Below, piece after piece: positions 35,021-44,200 of a stretch of 64,000 nt of DNA. Position 1 is the stretch's first letter, and the number at the start of each line of letters is the position of its first letter. The notes under the pieces were generated by a model that was not told the DNA's origin, made no database searches, and saw nothing but the letters and a program-made list of their open reading frames with translations. The stretch spans positions 434,001 to 498,000 of the forward strand of contig NZ_CP079822.1 in NCBI RefSeq assembly GCF_019334805.1. The letters are read 5' to 3'. The translations under genes were made by a program, and so were the position numbers. The stretch is from Rothia mucilaginosa (GTDB taxonomy: Bacteria > Actinomycetota > Actinomycetes > Actinomycetales > Micrococcaceae).

Positions 35021-36493
35021 CTAGCTGGCGGATTCTTCGTTTGCGGGCTCGTCGAATTCCAGACCGAGCAGCGCGTTCTCAACGACTTCGGTCAGTGCCG
35101 GGTGGATCCAGTACTGGCCGCGTGCGAGGGTGCGCGCGTCCATGCCGAAGCTCATTGCCTGCAGTAGCGGCTGGATGAGCACGGAGGATTCTTCACCGAC
35201 CAGGTGCGCACCGAGCAGCTCGCCGTTGTCCTTGCGGGCAATCAGCTTGCACAGGCCGATCTTGTCTTCCATTGCCCAGCCGTAGGCGGTGTCGCCAAAG
35301 TTCTGTGCCTTGACGGTGATCTCAAAGCCTTCACGTTCAGCTGCCTGGCGTGCCTGCTCTTCGGTCATGCCGACCACGGCAATCTGTGGGTTGCTGAAGA
35401 CGGCAGCCGGTACGTAGCGGTGGTCGCTGGCACGCAGATCCTCGGGGTGGCTGAGGTTGTGCTGCACAACGCGGGCCTCGTGGTTTGCCACGTGCTTGAG
35501 CTGGTAGCGGCTGGACACGTCGCCGAGGGCGTAGACGCCGGATACGGGTGCGCCGTTGTAGAGCACACGCTGGTACTTATCGACGCTGAGCTGGCCGCCG
35601 TCCTGCACGTCGAAGTAGTTCTTCGCGTTGAGAGTGTCGGTGTTGGGGCGGCGCCCGGTCGCTACGAGCACAGCGTCTGCCGGGATTTCGAGCAGTTCTT
35701 CACCGTTCTCAGTGGTGTGCTTTGCTACAACGGTCACGCTGCCGTCGGCGTTCTCACGGATTTCGGAGAGGGACGCATTCTTGACAATGTTCCACTGCTT
35801 GCTTGCGGCTTCTTCGAAACGTGCCACAACCTCTTCGTCCACACCGCGCAGCAGGCGGGAGGAGCGGTTCAGCTGGGTTACTTCGGTGCCGAATGCGGAG
35901 AAAACGTGGGAGAATTCTGCCGCAATCACACCGCCGCCAATGACGACCATGCGGGCGGGCAGCTCATCCATGCGCATGACGTTGTCGTTGGTGTAGACCT
36001 TGGAGGAGTCGATACCGGGTACGGGAGGCAGCACGGCGCGCGAACCTGCCGCAACGACAATCTGGCGGCTCTGCAGTCGGGTGCCGTCGGTCAGCTCGAC
36101 GGTGTGGGAGCCGACGAAGCGCGCGTACTGGTCGTAGAAGTCGACGTTGGGCAGACCGGCACGCCATTCGCGGCCGCCTTCAACAATCTGGTCAATGCGA
36201 GAGGCAAAGATGCGGTCACGAATCTGTGCCCAGTGCACGGCGTCTACATGTGCGTCGACACCCAGGTGCTTGACCTCGCGGGTCTTCTGCGCAATAGTCG
36301 CCGGGTAGACGTACATCTTGGTGGGGATGCAGCCAACGTTCAGGCAGGTGCCGCCGAAGATGCCGCCGTCGATGAGGGCGACCTTCTTGTCGTCCCATTC
36401 GGGGCCGATGAGGGTGTTGCCGGATCCGGAGCCGATGACGATGAGGTCGTATTGTGCTACGCCGTCAATGCGTTCTACGTTCTCGATGCTCAT
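35021..36493 (-). CDS. mtr: Mycothione reductase
   Basis: FAD-dependent pyridine-nucleotide disulfide oxidoreductase that reduces mycothiol disulfide, the actinobacterial counterpart of glutathione reductase. The 490 residues begin with the FAD-binding YDLIVIGSGSGNT. The redox-active pair is in FGGTCLNVGCIPTKMYVY (Cys50 and Cys55), and the NAD(P)H-binding fold in VVIGGGVIAAEFSHVF. The C-terminal interface has YWIHPALTEVVENALL with the catalytic histidine. IGSGSGN and the FGGTCLNVGC context distinguish Mtr from lipoamide dehydrogenase. AGAGGA precedes the ATG at 36493. Confidence 0.96.
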   Translation of the reverse strand: MSIENVERIDGVAQYDLIVIGSGSGNTLIGPEWDDKKVALIDGGIFGGTCLNVGCIPTKMYVYPATIAQKTREVKHLGVDAHVDAVHWAQIRDRIFASRIDQIVEGGREWRAGLPNVDFYDQYARFVGSHTVELTDGTRLQSRQIVVAAGSRAVLPPVPGIDSSKVYTNDNVMRMDELPARMVVIGGGVIAAEFSHVFSAFGTEVTQLNRSSRLLRGVDEEVVARFEEAASKQWNIVKNASLSEIRENADGSVTVVAKHTTENGEELLEIPADAVLVATGRRPNTDTLNAKNYFDVQDGGQLSVDKYQRVLYNGAPVSGVYALGDVSSRYQLKHVANHEARVVQHNLSHPEDLRASDHRYVPAAVFSNPQIAVVGMTEEQARQAAEREGFEITVKAQNFGDTAYGWAMEDKIGLCKLIARKDNGELLGAHLVGEESSVLIQPLLQAMSFGMDARTLARGQYWIHPALTEVVENALLGLEFDEPANEESAS

Positions 36494-36651
36494 GTGGTCC
36501 TCTCGTTGTTGGTGTTGAGGCTGGGCTCGTTCCCAGCATGCCCCTCGATAGCGGGGTTATTTCTGTTACTGCCACTATAACGCGTGGAGGCTACCGGCTA
36601 TTCCCACTATCTGGTGTCAATGTTGACGGATATGCGAAAGGTGCGCCGTCC

Positions 36652-36688
36652 CAAAGAACCACAGCGCTGAGAACACAGCGGTTCTTTG
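36652..36688. repeat. Inverted repeat in the mtr-parA spacer
   Basis: CAAAGAACC (36652-36660) and GGTTCTTTG (36680-36688) form a perfect 9-bp stem around 19 bases. No T-run follows on the minus strand, so a terminator role for the ParA gene is uncertain. Confidence 0.5.
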
Positions 36689-36768
36689 AGAAGACGCACT
36701 CAAGCGTTGAGAACTATTCGAGCCCGCGGATTAGTGACGCGTATATGTCTGCGCTAAGAGGTCAGCGA

Positions 36769-37581
36769 TTAGATGTCTGCCATAAGCCCAGCCAGCAGAC
36801 GGGTGAAGTCAATGGCGGGATCAACCGATTCTTCGTCGGGCCAAAAATGAATCGGGTACGCCGCACCCTGGGCGCGTTGCAGCACGGGGCTTTCAGCGAG
36901 CACCGGCTCTGCGACAAGATCGCCGAAAAGGGAGCGCATTTCGTCGCGTCGGTAGCGGTGTTCGCTGTCGTTGGGGCGCATCTTGTTGATAACTACTCCC
37001 GCACCGTCAATGCTGATGCCGCTTTCCTGCTGAAAGCGCACGATGGCGCGCAGGGTTCGTTCGGTGCCCGCCACGGAGAAAAGGGAAGGCTCTGCGACCG
37101 AAAGGATGCGCTCGCTAACCGCCCAGCCCATCGAAGACAGGGTTCCGAGGAACGGCGGGCAGTCAATCAGGATGACGTCGTAGGCGTCCGCTGCCGCCTC
37201 CACCATGCGCTTGAATCGGCGGATGAACGGTGCCGCTTCCTGCCGGTCCACGAGGGTGGAACGAGCCGAACCGCGCGCCACCTTCACGCTACCGGTGGTC
37301 ACGGGGTTATTGGTCAGCAGGGTGGGCTTGCCGACGAGGGCATTCCAGGAGGAGCTACCAGCTTCTTCAGCGAAGGCACGTTCATTGGAGCTAGCGATTA
37401 GAGAGGCGACGTCGGGGATGGTTTCATCCACTGCCAGGCCGGTGCTGGCGTCGCCGTGGGGGTCGAGGTCAATAACGAGTGTGGAGAGTCCGCTGTGTAA
37501 TGCCGCGGAGGCGAGCCCCAAAGTGATGGACGTTTTGCCAACGCCACCTTTGAGACTGCTGATACTGACGATGCGGGGCAT
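36769..37581 (-). CDS. ParA/Soj-family ATPase, orphan
   Basis: A 270-residue ParA-type P-loop ATPase. The deviant Walker A is KGGVGKTS (11-18), switch I region LVIDLDPHGDAS, and Walker B YDVILIDCPPFLG. No parB gene is adjacent, so it is not an obvious chromosome-partition pair. Insertions between 60 and 110 make it longer than minimal Soj. Orphan ParA proteins can position cell-division or other complexes; that function is inference. The nearest upstream gene on the same strand is a MerR regulator, separated by a terminator-like hairpin. It was not resolvable to a named subfamily by eye. Confidence 0.85.
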   Translation of the reverse strand: MPRIVSISSLKGGVGKTSITLGLASAALHSGLSTLVIDLDPHGDASTGLAVDETIPDVASLIASSNERAFAEEAGSSSWNALVGKPTLLTNNPVTTGSVKVARGSARSTLVDRQEAAPFIRRFKRMVEAAADAYDVILIDCPPFLGTLSSMGWAVSERILSVAEPSLFSVAGTERTLRAIVRFQQESGISIDGAGVVINKMRPNDSEHRYRRDEMRSLFGDLVAEPVLAESPVLQRAQGAAYPIHFWPDEESVDPAIDFTRLLAGLMADI

Positions 37582-37715
37582 GCAGGTCCCTTTTTTGAGT
37601 GAGGTGTAATGCCCCTTTATTTTAGCGAATCTTCGCTTTTCTTCCGGGTCTGACAGGGGTGTATCTTGAGTTTTTTCTCAAGTGAGCATTGAATATTCCC
37701 TCGCATTTAAAGCTT

Positions 37716-37756
37716 CAGCCCGCGCTCGCTACCCGATAGGTAGTGAGCGCGGGCTG
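37716..37756 (-). terminator. Hairpin downstream of the first MerR gene
   Basis: An 18-bp stem with one mismatch (37716-37733 with 37739-37756) closes a CGATA loop. On the minus strand it is followed by AAGCTTTAAATG, a weak T-run. Confidence 0.75.
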
Positions 37757-37772
37757 ATTCACGTTTTGTGTT

Positions 37773-38420
37773 TTATGCCTGTGCGCGGCGGGCACGGCGG
37801 GCGGCAAGTTCGTCGCCTTCGAAGTTTTCGTGCATTTCTTCGCCGGGCTGACCGTTGAGGTTCATTTCGATTTCGCGCCAGACGCGGCCAATCGCGATAC
37901 CGAAGACGCCCTGACCAGCCTGAACCAGGTCGATAACCTCGCTCGGGGAGGTGCATTCGTAGACGGTGGTACCGTCACTCATCAGGGTGATGTTCGCGAG
38001 GTCGTCAATGCCGCGGGTACGCAGATGCTCGATGGAGGTGCGAATCTGCTGCAGGGACACGCCGGTGTCGAGCAGTCGCTTCACAATCTTAAGCACGAGC
38101 ACATCGCGGAAGCTGTAGAGGCGCTGGGTACCGGAGCCGGAGGCGCTACGCACGGTGGGTACAACCAGGTCGGTGCGTGCCCAGTAGTCGAGCTGACGGT
38201 AGGTGATGCCTGCTGCCTTGCAGGCGACGGCGCCACGGTAGCCGAGGTTTTCCTCGACGACAGAGACCGGGTCGGTGAAGAGTACGCCTTGTTCACCGCG
38301 CGGAGGCGGCGCTACGGGGAAGAGGGTGTCGAAGCCATCCAGGGGCTGGTCGAAGCCCTGGGGTGCCTCATGGGTGCCTGCGGCCTCGCCTGCATTTTCG
38401 GCTGCCTGCTGCTCTAGCAT
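37773..38420 (-). CDS. MerR-family regulator (Rv1830-like)
   Basis: A 215-residue protein with an acidic N-terminal segment of about 50 residues, then a MerR helix-turn-helix (GYRGAVACKAAGITYRQLDY, residues 61-80, continuing WARTDLVVPTVR) and wing SGTQRLYSFRDVLVLKIVKRL. A C-terminal sensor-like part ends in a basic Arg/Ala stretch. No cysteine cluster for metal sensing is visible. Its partner MerR gene and gcvH lie upstream, which resembles the M. tuberculosis Rv1826-Rv1830 cluster. The target genes are unknown. GGAGGG precedes the ATG at 38420. Confidence 0.88.
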   Translation of the reverse strand: MLEQQAAENAGEAAGTHEAPQGFDQPLDGFDTLFPVAPPPRGEQGVLFTDPVSVVEENLGYRGAVACKAAGITYRQLDYWARTDLVVPTVRSASGSGTQRLYSFRDVLVLKIVKRLLDTGVSLQQIRTSIEHLRTRGIDDLANITLMSDGTTVYECTSPSEVIDLVQAGQGVFGIAIGRVWREIEMNLNGQPGEEMHENFEGDELAARRARRAQA

Positions 38421-39137
38421 GGTCCCTCCTTTTCGTTAACCCGTTTAATGCGATTCACCGCGCCCTATCAAATGTGGTCGACTTCGTTCCGGTGTAGCCC
38501 CGATTTTCGGGGTGAGATTCTAGGGCTAGGCCTTAGAATCTGCATCTATGATTCGCGTGGCTTCCCTCTGCGAGGTTAGCTACGCGGTTTTCAATACTAC
38601 ACATTGGCTCGACTATTCGGTTCGTAGAACACGATTCGATAGTGCGACCGATGCGCGATAGGCGCGGTTGTTCAATCTATTTTAACTGATAGAGGGCTCT
38701 ACTTAAAATTGAACCCACCGAAGCGAATGATCTTTTCAGATTCATTCGTACCTCTTTAACGCCCTGTGGGGGGTGCTCCTCCCCCGCTATTCTCCTCGCT
38801 TTTTCTGGGTATCCATCCCACAGGGGAGTTTAAAAAGTAAATGCGTACGGAGCAGTCCGTACGCATTTACAGCTGAGTTGAGTGAACAGCCTTGGCAGGC
38901 CGGGAGCCCCCTGGTGAGAAAGCTCTTCGTGTTGGACGAAGGGGTAGAAATTCCGAGCGTGCCAGCGTCGGCTTCGTCCAAGTCTAGAGGCCGCTACCCG
39001 TTGGTAAGGGGTAGGGACTATAGAGGGAATCACCATGGTCAGTGGTGTTTCCCGAGGGAAATCCCCGTTTGGGGTGTGGTAGAACCGCTGAGGGTTTACG
39101 AGCAGCAGACTGTCCGGTAGTCTGCGTCTTCGTGCGC
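38421..39137. other. 717-bp non-coding spacer with several stem-loops between the two merR genes
   Basis: No convincing gene is present on either strand. Visible inverted repeats are CCCTGTGGG/CCCACAGGG (38762-38770, 38817-38825), the terminator at 38832-38870, TTGGACGAA/TTCGTCCAA (38932-38940, 38973-38981), CTACCC/GGGTAG (38994-38999, 39009-39014), GGGAATCACC/GGTGTTTCCC (39025-39034, 39044-39053; one mismatch), CCCC/GGGG (39063-39074) and GCAGACT/AGTCTGC just past the upstream merR stop. This is consistent with a minus-strand structured RNA ending at the terminator, but no known RNA family was recognised. Confidence 0.5.
38832..38870 (-). terminator. Terminator within the merR-merR spacer
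   Basis: A perfect 14-bp stem (38837-38850 with 38857-38870) is followed on the minus strand by TTTTTAAA. It is 268 bp past the stop of the upstream MerR gene, so any terminated transcript has a long 3' segment or starts inside the spacer. Confidence 0.88.
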
Positions 39138-39911
39138 CTACTCGTAGGTAGGCATCGCCGATTCGACCAGAGTTGCGTGCAGCTGCAAGCACAACTTGCG
39201 GATCTTGTCGGCTCGTTCCTGTGCCTGAGCCTGAGAGGCTGCGTCGCGGCGTGATGCCAGCGGAGCCACCGCAATTTCCACGAGGGAAATTTCGCGGTCT
39301 GCCGCTGACTTGAATGCGCGCAGGTGACGAGGCTGAATGCCGTGCTGGGTCAGTTCTGCACTAACGCGGGCAATCAGCACATCGTAATCGGTGTACTCCA
39401 CATCCGAACCGTCTTCGAGCAGTCCAAAGTCAATCAGCTCGCGAATCAGTTCGGGGGTGGTGTTAGCGTATTCTGCCAGCTCGCGGAGAGTGTAGGTGCG
39501 ACCTTCCTGCTCGTTCGGGCCAAGGACGGTGTCTAGCACGTCTTCGCTTACGGTGGCAGGCATGGAGTTCAGTACGCGACCGGCTTCCATGTCCTCCAGG
39601 TGCTGACGGATTACCTTGAGCGGCATGTAGTGGTCGCGCTGCATGGTGAGGATGTAGCGCAGGCGCTCAATATCCGTCTGGGAGTACTTGCGGTAACCGG
39701 TTTCGGTACGGCTGGGGTGCACGAGACCGCGCTCCTCCAGGAAGCGGATCTTGGATGCACTAATTCCGGGGAACTCCAGGTCAAGCTGGCTAAGAACCTG
39801 ACCAATGGTCCGGCTCTTAACGTCACGCGGGTTACGGTCAGAGTCGCCGTTCTCCACGTCCTCTAGTTGAACCTCAGCGTTAGTGAGGTTCTCATCGATG
39901 CGTGAGGTCAT
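39138..39911 (-). CDS. ftsR: FtsR-like MerR-family regulator (Rv1828-like)
   Basis: A 257-residue MerR regulator. The helix-turn-helix and wing are TIGQVLSQLDLEFPGISASK (35-54) and IRFLEERGLVHPSRTETGYR, followed by KYSQTDIERLRYILTMQRDH. A helical second domain contains TYTLRELAEYANTTPELIRE. Orthologues are Rv1828 in M. tuberculosis and FtsR in Corynebacterium glutamicum, which activates ftsZ. The dcw genes are in the same window, so a regulatory link is plausible but not shown. The inverted repeat at 40049-40069 lies about 140 bp upstream and may be an operator. The ATG at 39911 has no strong ribosome-binding site. Confidence 0.88.
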   Translation of the reverse strand: MTSRIDENLTNAEVQLEDVENGDSDRNPRDVKSRTIGQVLSQLDLEFPGISASKIRFLEERGLVHPSRTETGYRKYSQTDIERLRYILTMQRDHYMPLKVIRQHLEDMEAGRVLNSMPATVSEDVLDTVLGPNEQEGRTYTLRELAEYANTTPELIRELIDFGLLEDGSDVEYTDYDVLIARVSAELTQHGIQPRHLRAFKSAADREISLVEIAVAPLASRRDAASQAQAQERADKIRKLCLQLHATLVESAMPTYE

Positions 39912-40419
39912 CTATGTCTTTCGGGTACTTGTTCAGCTGATGTCGATACGAGCCGAAATTTGAGTGAGTGGCTCGTTCCCCAGTCGGGGTCTCGCTTCGT
40001 GCCGAACATCTTTGCTTAGTGTTGAGAGTGTGATAGATAAGTTTAGTTGTTTATCACGAAATGATAAACCGCAAACCTTCGAGACAATCTTATAGCCTCA
40101 CAAGGCATTTTGCTATTCAGTTCGCCCTTCTCAGGGGCTTTTTGAACCAAAAAATAACCACACAACCAGACACTATCCAATAGAGACAGTACCAATTTTA
40201 GCAAAATTCCAATACTTCGAGCATGTGTGTCTCATATTGGACTGTTTTACGGGGAAAATTTTATCTTCTCGCGATAGTTGAAGTTTTCATCACATTTAAC
40301 TTGAAAGAGGCCCCCACTAGGGGTTTAGCCATCTTTCAAGCCCCTCAGGCAGCTTCAGAGACCCTCAAGATGAACCTTAAATGCGTCCATTTATTTGCGT
40401 TTGTGTGCACTTTAAATGA
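39912..40419. other. AT-rich intergenic region upstream of the FtsR-like gene
   Basis: About 510 bp with visibly lower GC than its surroundings and no supported gene. It contains the GTTTATCA-CGAAA-TGATAAAC element and presumably the promoter of the FtsR-like gene. No FHA-domain (GarA) gene is found here, although relatives carry one between gcvH and this merR. Confidence 0.7.
40049..40069. promoter_or_regulatory. Perfect 8-bp inverted repeat upstream of the FtsR-like gene
   Basis: GTTTATCA (40049-40056) and TGATAAAC (40062-40069) are separated by CGAAA. The symmetry suits a dimeric regulator. It could be an autoregulatory MerR site; direct evidence is lacking. Confidence 0.5.
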
Positions 40420-40451
40420 AAAACGGCGAGACCAATCGGTCTCGCCGTTTT
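40420..40451 (-). terminator. Strong terminator after gcvH
   Basis: A perfect 14-bp stem, AAAACGGCGAGACC with GGTCTCGCCGTTTT, closes an AATC loop. On the minus strand it ends in a T-run, CGTTTTTCATTT. Confidence 0.92.
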
Positions 40452-40504
40452 ATCAGTACGTACCTCTTAAGATGAGGGACGCCAGAGTTATAGAGTCTAT
40501 CGAC

Positions 40505-40897
40505 TTAGAGCTTGTCCAGCTCAGCCTTGTATGCCTCTGCATCCAGCAGGTTAGCCAGGTCGTCAGCATTCTCGGGGCGAATCTCAATGATCCAGCCCTC
40601 GCCGTAGGGGTCAGAGTTAACCAGTGCGGGATCGTCTTCCAGAGCCTCGTTCGCTGCAACAATCTCGCCCGCAATAGGAGCGAAAAGATCAGAGACAGAC
40701 TTGGTGGACTCGATCTCACCGAAGCTATCCTCAGCAGCTACAGAGTCGCCGACAGAGGGAAGGTCGACGTAGACGACGTCACCCAGTGCATCCTGAGCGT
40801 GGTCAGTAATACCAACACGTACGGTGCCCTCGGCGGTGAGAGCGGAAACCCACTCGTGCTCAGAAGTGTACGAGAGTTCTGCGGGAACGTTGCTCAT
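40505..40897 (-). CDS. gcvH: Glycine cleavage system H protein
   Basis: Lipoyl carrier of the glycine cleavage complex; it shuttles the aminomethyl group between GcvP and GcvT. At 130 residues it has normal length. The lipoyl lysine is Lys66 in EIESTKSVSDLFAP, and the C-terminal EGWIIEIRP is conserved. No gcvP or gcvT is in the window. AAAGGA precedes the ATG at 40897. In related genomes gcvH lies beside garA and merR, which may reflect a non-catalytic signalling link. Upstream (40898-41185) I see no gene and no confident promoter. Confidence 0.96.
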   Translation of the reverse strand: MSNVPAELSYTSEHEWVSALTAEGTVRVGITDHAQDALGDVVYVDLPSVGDSVAAEDSFGEIESTKSVSDLFAPIAGEIVAANEALEDDPALVNSDPYGEGWIIEIRPENADDLANLLDAEAYKAELDKL

Positions 40898-41188
40898 AGC
40901 AGCGGTGTCCTTTCAGTGTGATTTTGCGTAGCGCGGACCGTCCCGCGCACGGTGTCGTTCCGCGTGTGGGATAGCGAAACGTCCTACACCAATTATCACA
41001 TAAGAAGTAACGCGGGGCACGCCCAAACACCCCCGTACCACTTCTACGACACTATTTTTCCTCTTCTTATTCGTGCATCTAACCATCCACACCGTATCGA
41101 CTTCTAGACGCCCCTCTATTCATCACTTTCGCACACGGCTCCATACAGGCCTATCACTCCCCCGATAAGAGCCCAGCAGAAACGCAAA

Positions 41189-41231
41189 AGGCTCAGGACC
41201 CCACACCATGAAGGTGCAGGGCCCTGAGCCT
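41189..41231 (-). terminator. Terminator after putA
   Basis: AGGCTCAGG (41189-41197) pairs with CCTGAGCCT (41223-41231), with an inner CACC/GGTG pairing. On the minus strand CCTTTTGCGTTTC follows. Confidence 0.8.
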
Positions 41232-41261
41232 CAGACTAGAGAGCTAAACTCTCACAGCGTC

Positions 41262-44200
41262 TTAGCGGGAAGAAATGACGCGCTCGGAGAAGCGGTTCGG
41301 GTTACCGAAACGGTGTGCGGTAATCGAAACAGCCTGCTCGCGGAGGAAGGGCAGCATCTCGATACGGCCAGCCTCGGTGACGGGTGCGAAGTACACTGCA
41401 ACATCCGGGCGACCACCCAGTGCCGAGTAGATGGACTTCACGTCGTTACCGATGTAGCGGATACGGGTGCCTTCCAGCGGGGTGCCAGCCAGTGCGCGAA
41501 CCGGGGTCTTAGCGTTCGAAGCCAGGTACTCGCGGAACTGAGCGTCCGACTTGACTTCGTACTTGATGCCCTTGTTCTCGAGGACGCCACGGACGTCGAC
41601 CGGCAGGTCCTTACCGACGGACAGAGCGACCGGTGCGTTAGCTGCCAGACCGGCGAGCACAACGCGCAGGGTCTCTGCTGCGGATGCGGACTCGTCTGCA
41701 CGAACCAGAACCTGGGTGGGTACGTAGCGCAGGATGTTGCGCTCCACGCCCAGCTTCGAGGGATCGTGGCCGAAGCCGAACTCGGTGTCCCAAGCGTGTG
41801 CGTCAGAGGAGACACCGCGCTTGATGAACTCGAAGTCCTCGCGCTTGCCCAGCTCGGATTGCTCGATGGTAGCCAGGGTCTCGCGGACGGTCACCGACTG
41901 GGTGACAGCGGTTGCGGTTGCCTGTGCCGGCTCCCAATCGGACAGAGCGATCAGGTAGCTGGGGCCACCAGCCTTGGTACCGGAGCCAACGGTGGACTTC
42001 TTCCAACCACCGAAGGGCTGACGCTGAACGATTGCACCGGTAATTGCACGGTTGACGTACAGGTTACCTGCCTGGACCTTGGAGAGCCACAGCTCGAGCT
42101 CGTCAGCATCCAGCGAGTGCAGACCTGCGGTCAGGCCGTAATCGGGTGCGTTCTGCAGCTCGATTGCCTCTTCCAGGGTCTCAGCGGTCATGATGCCCAG
42201 GATGGGGCCGAAGTACTCGGTCATGTGGTACTCGGAACCGGGCTTGACGCCTTCGCGAACACCGGGGCTCCACAGGCGACCGGTCTCGTCCAGTTCCTTG
42301 GGCTGAATGAGCCAGCGCTCGCCCGGGCCGAGGGTGGTCAGACCGCGCAGCAGCTTCTCTTCCGGCTTCTGAACAACGGGGCCCATCTCGGACTCAATGT
42401 CCTGCGGGTGTGCCACGTGCAGAGAGCTGACGGAGTCGATCAGCTGGCGGCGGAAACGCTCGGACTGTGCCACGGAGCCAACCAGGATAACGGTCGAACC
42501 AGCGGAGCACTTCTGACCTGCGTGGCCGAATGCCGAGTAGACGACGTCCTTGACGGCGAGGTCGATGTCAGCGTTCGGGGTGACGATGATGGAGTTCTTA
42601 CCCGAGGTCTCACCGAACAGGGGCAGGTCATCACGCCAGGAGCGGAAGAGCTCAGCGGTCTCGTAGCCACCGGTCAGGATCAGGCGGTCAACCTCGGGGT
42701 GCGAGATGAGCAACTTGCCTGCAGCGCGGTCAACAACCTTGACGAGCTTCAGAACTTCCTTGGGAACGCCTGCATCCCACATGATCTCTGCGATCAGGGC
42801 ACCGGTGCGAGCGGTGATGGTTGCGGGCTTGAAGATGACAGCAGAACCTGCAGCCAGACCAGCCAGAACACCACCGGCGGGGATAGCGGTCGGGAAGTTC
42901 CACGGGGGAACAACCAGGGTCAGGTCAACAGACTTGTGCTTTGCGCCGTCGATCTTCTCGAGGTCCTCAGCCAGCATTGCGTAGTAGTATGCGAAGTCGA
43001 TTGCCTCGGAGACCTCGGTGTCACCCTGCTCCAGGGTCTTGCCAGCCTCAGCTGCCATAACCTCCAGCAGGTCACCGCGGCGCAGTGCGATAGCCTTACC
43101 GACCTTGCGCAGAATCTCTGCACGCTCGTGGCCGGAGAGCTTGCCCCATGCCTTGCCTGCTTCTTCGGCTTCCTTGATCAGCTTCTCAGCCTCAGCCTCG
43201 CTGGTCAGCTCGTTAGCCTTGAGGGTTTCGATGCCCAGCTTGGTGGTCTTGGAGCGCTCGAGGATTGCGCGGCCCCACTCACGGTTACCGGCCAGTGCGG
43301 GGTCGGTGTCGGGGGTGTTCTCGAAGCGACCTGCCGGTACGAAGACGTTGTCCTCGTTCTCGGTCAGACGGTTCTGGGTGCGCTTGGGTGCGGGAACCTC
43401 GTCGGTGACGGAGTTCAGTGCACGCATGAAGCGGTCCTCTTCGCGCTTGAAGATGGACTCATCGGTTGCCAGGTCGAAGATACCGGACATGAAGTTCTCG
43501 GAGGAAGCGTTCTCCTCGAGACGACGGATCAGGTATGCGATTGCAACGTCGAATTCCTTGGGGTTCACGACGGGCACGTACAGCAGCAGGTGGCCAACGC
43601 GGCGGCGGATGATCTCTGCCTGCTGCTCAGCCATACCGATCAGCATCTCGAACTCGACGCCGTCCTTGACGCCGCGGTCCTCGGACAGCAGCAGTGCGAA
43701 TGCTACGTCGAAGAGGTTGTGACCTGCAATACCGAGGCGAACGTTCTTGGTGTGCTCGGGGCGCAGTGCGTAGTCCAGAACACGCTTGTAGTTGGTGTCA
43801 GAAGCCTGCTTGGTGTCCCAGGTGGTCAGCGGCCAGCCGTGCATAACAGCTTCCACGATTTCCATGGAGAGGTTTGCACCCTTAACCAGGCGGACCTTGA
43901 TGCCTGCGCCGCCAGCAGCAACGCGCTTTGCGGACCATTCCTGCAGGTGCTGCATTGCAGCCAGGGTGTCGGGCAGGTATGCCTGGAGCACGATACCGGC
44001 TTCCAGGTCCTTCAGGTGGGGCTGGTCCAGGATCTTGGTGAACACCTCAATGGTGAGGTCCAGGTCCTTGTACTCCTCCATGTCCAGGTTGATGAACTTC
44101 TTGGGGGAGGTGGATGCAGCCAGCTCGTACAGCGGGGTCAGGCGGCGAACAGCGGTCTCAACGACCTCGTCGAATGCCCAGTGCTGGTGGGGGCCGGAAA

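Noticed and set aside
38773..39120. Possible 115-residue protein on the plus strand in the same spacer
   Set aside because: No ribosome-binding site, atypical composition, and it covers the inverted repeats.
38880..39130. tmRNA, RNase P RNA, SRP RNA or 6S RNA
   Set aside because: I looked for their characteristic conserved segments on both strands and did not find them; left as an unassigned structured region.
38830..39192. Possible 120-residue protein on the minus strand in the merR-merR spacer
   Set aside because: It starts inside the upstream merR gene, runs through the terminator hairpin and shows no family pattern; the region is better explained as non-coding with structure.
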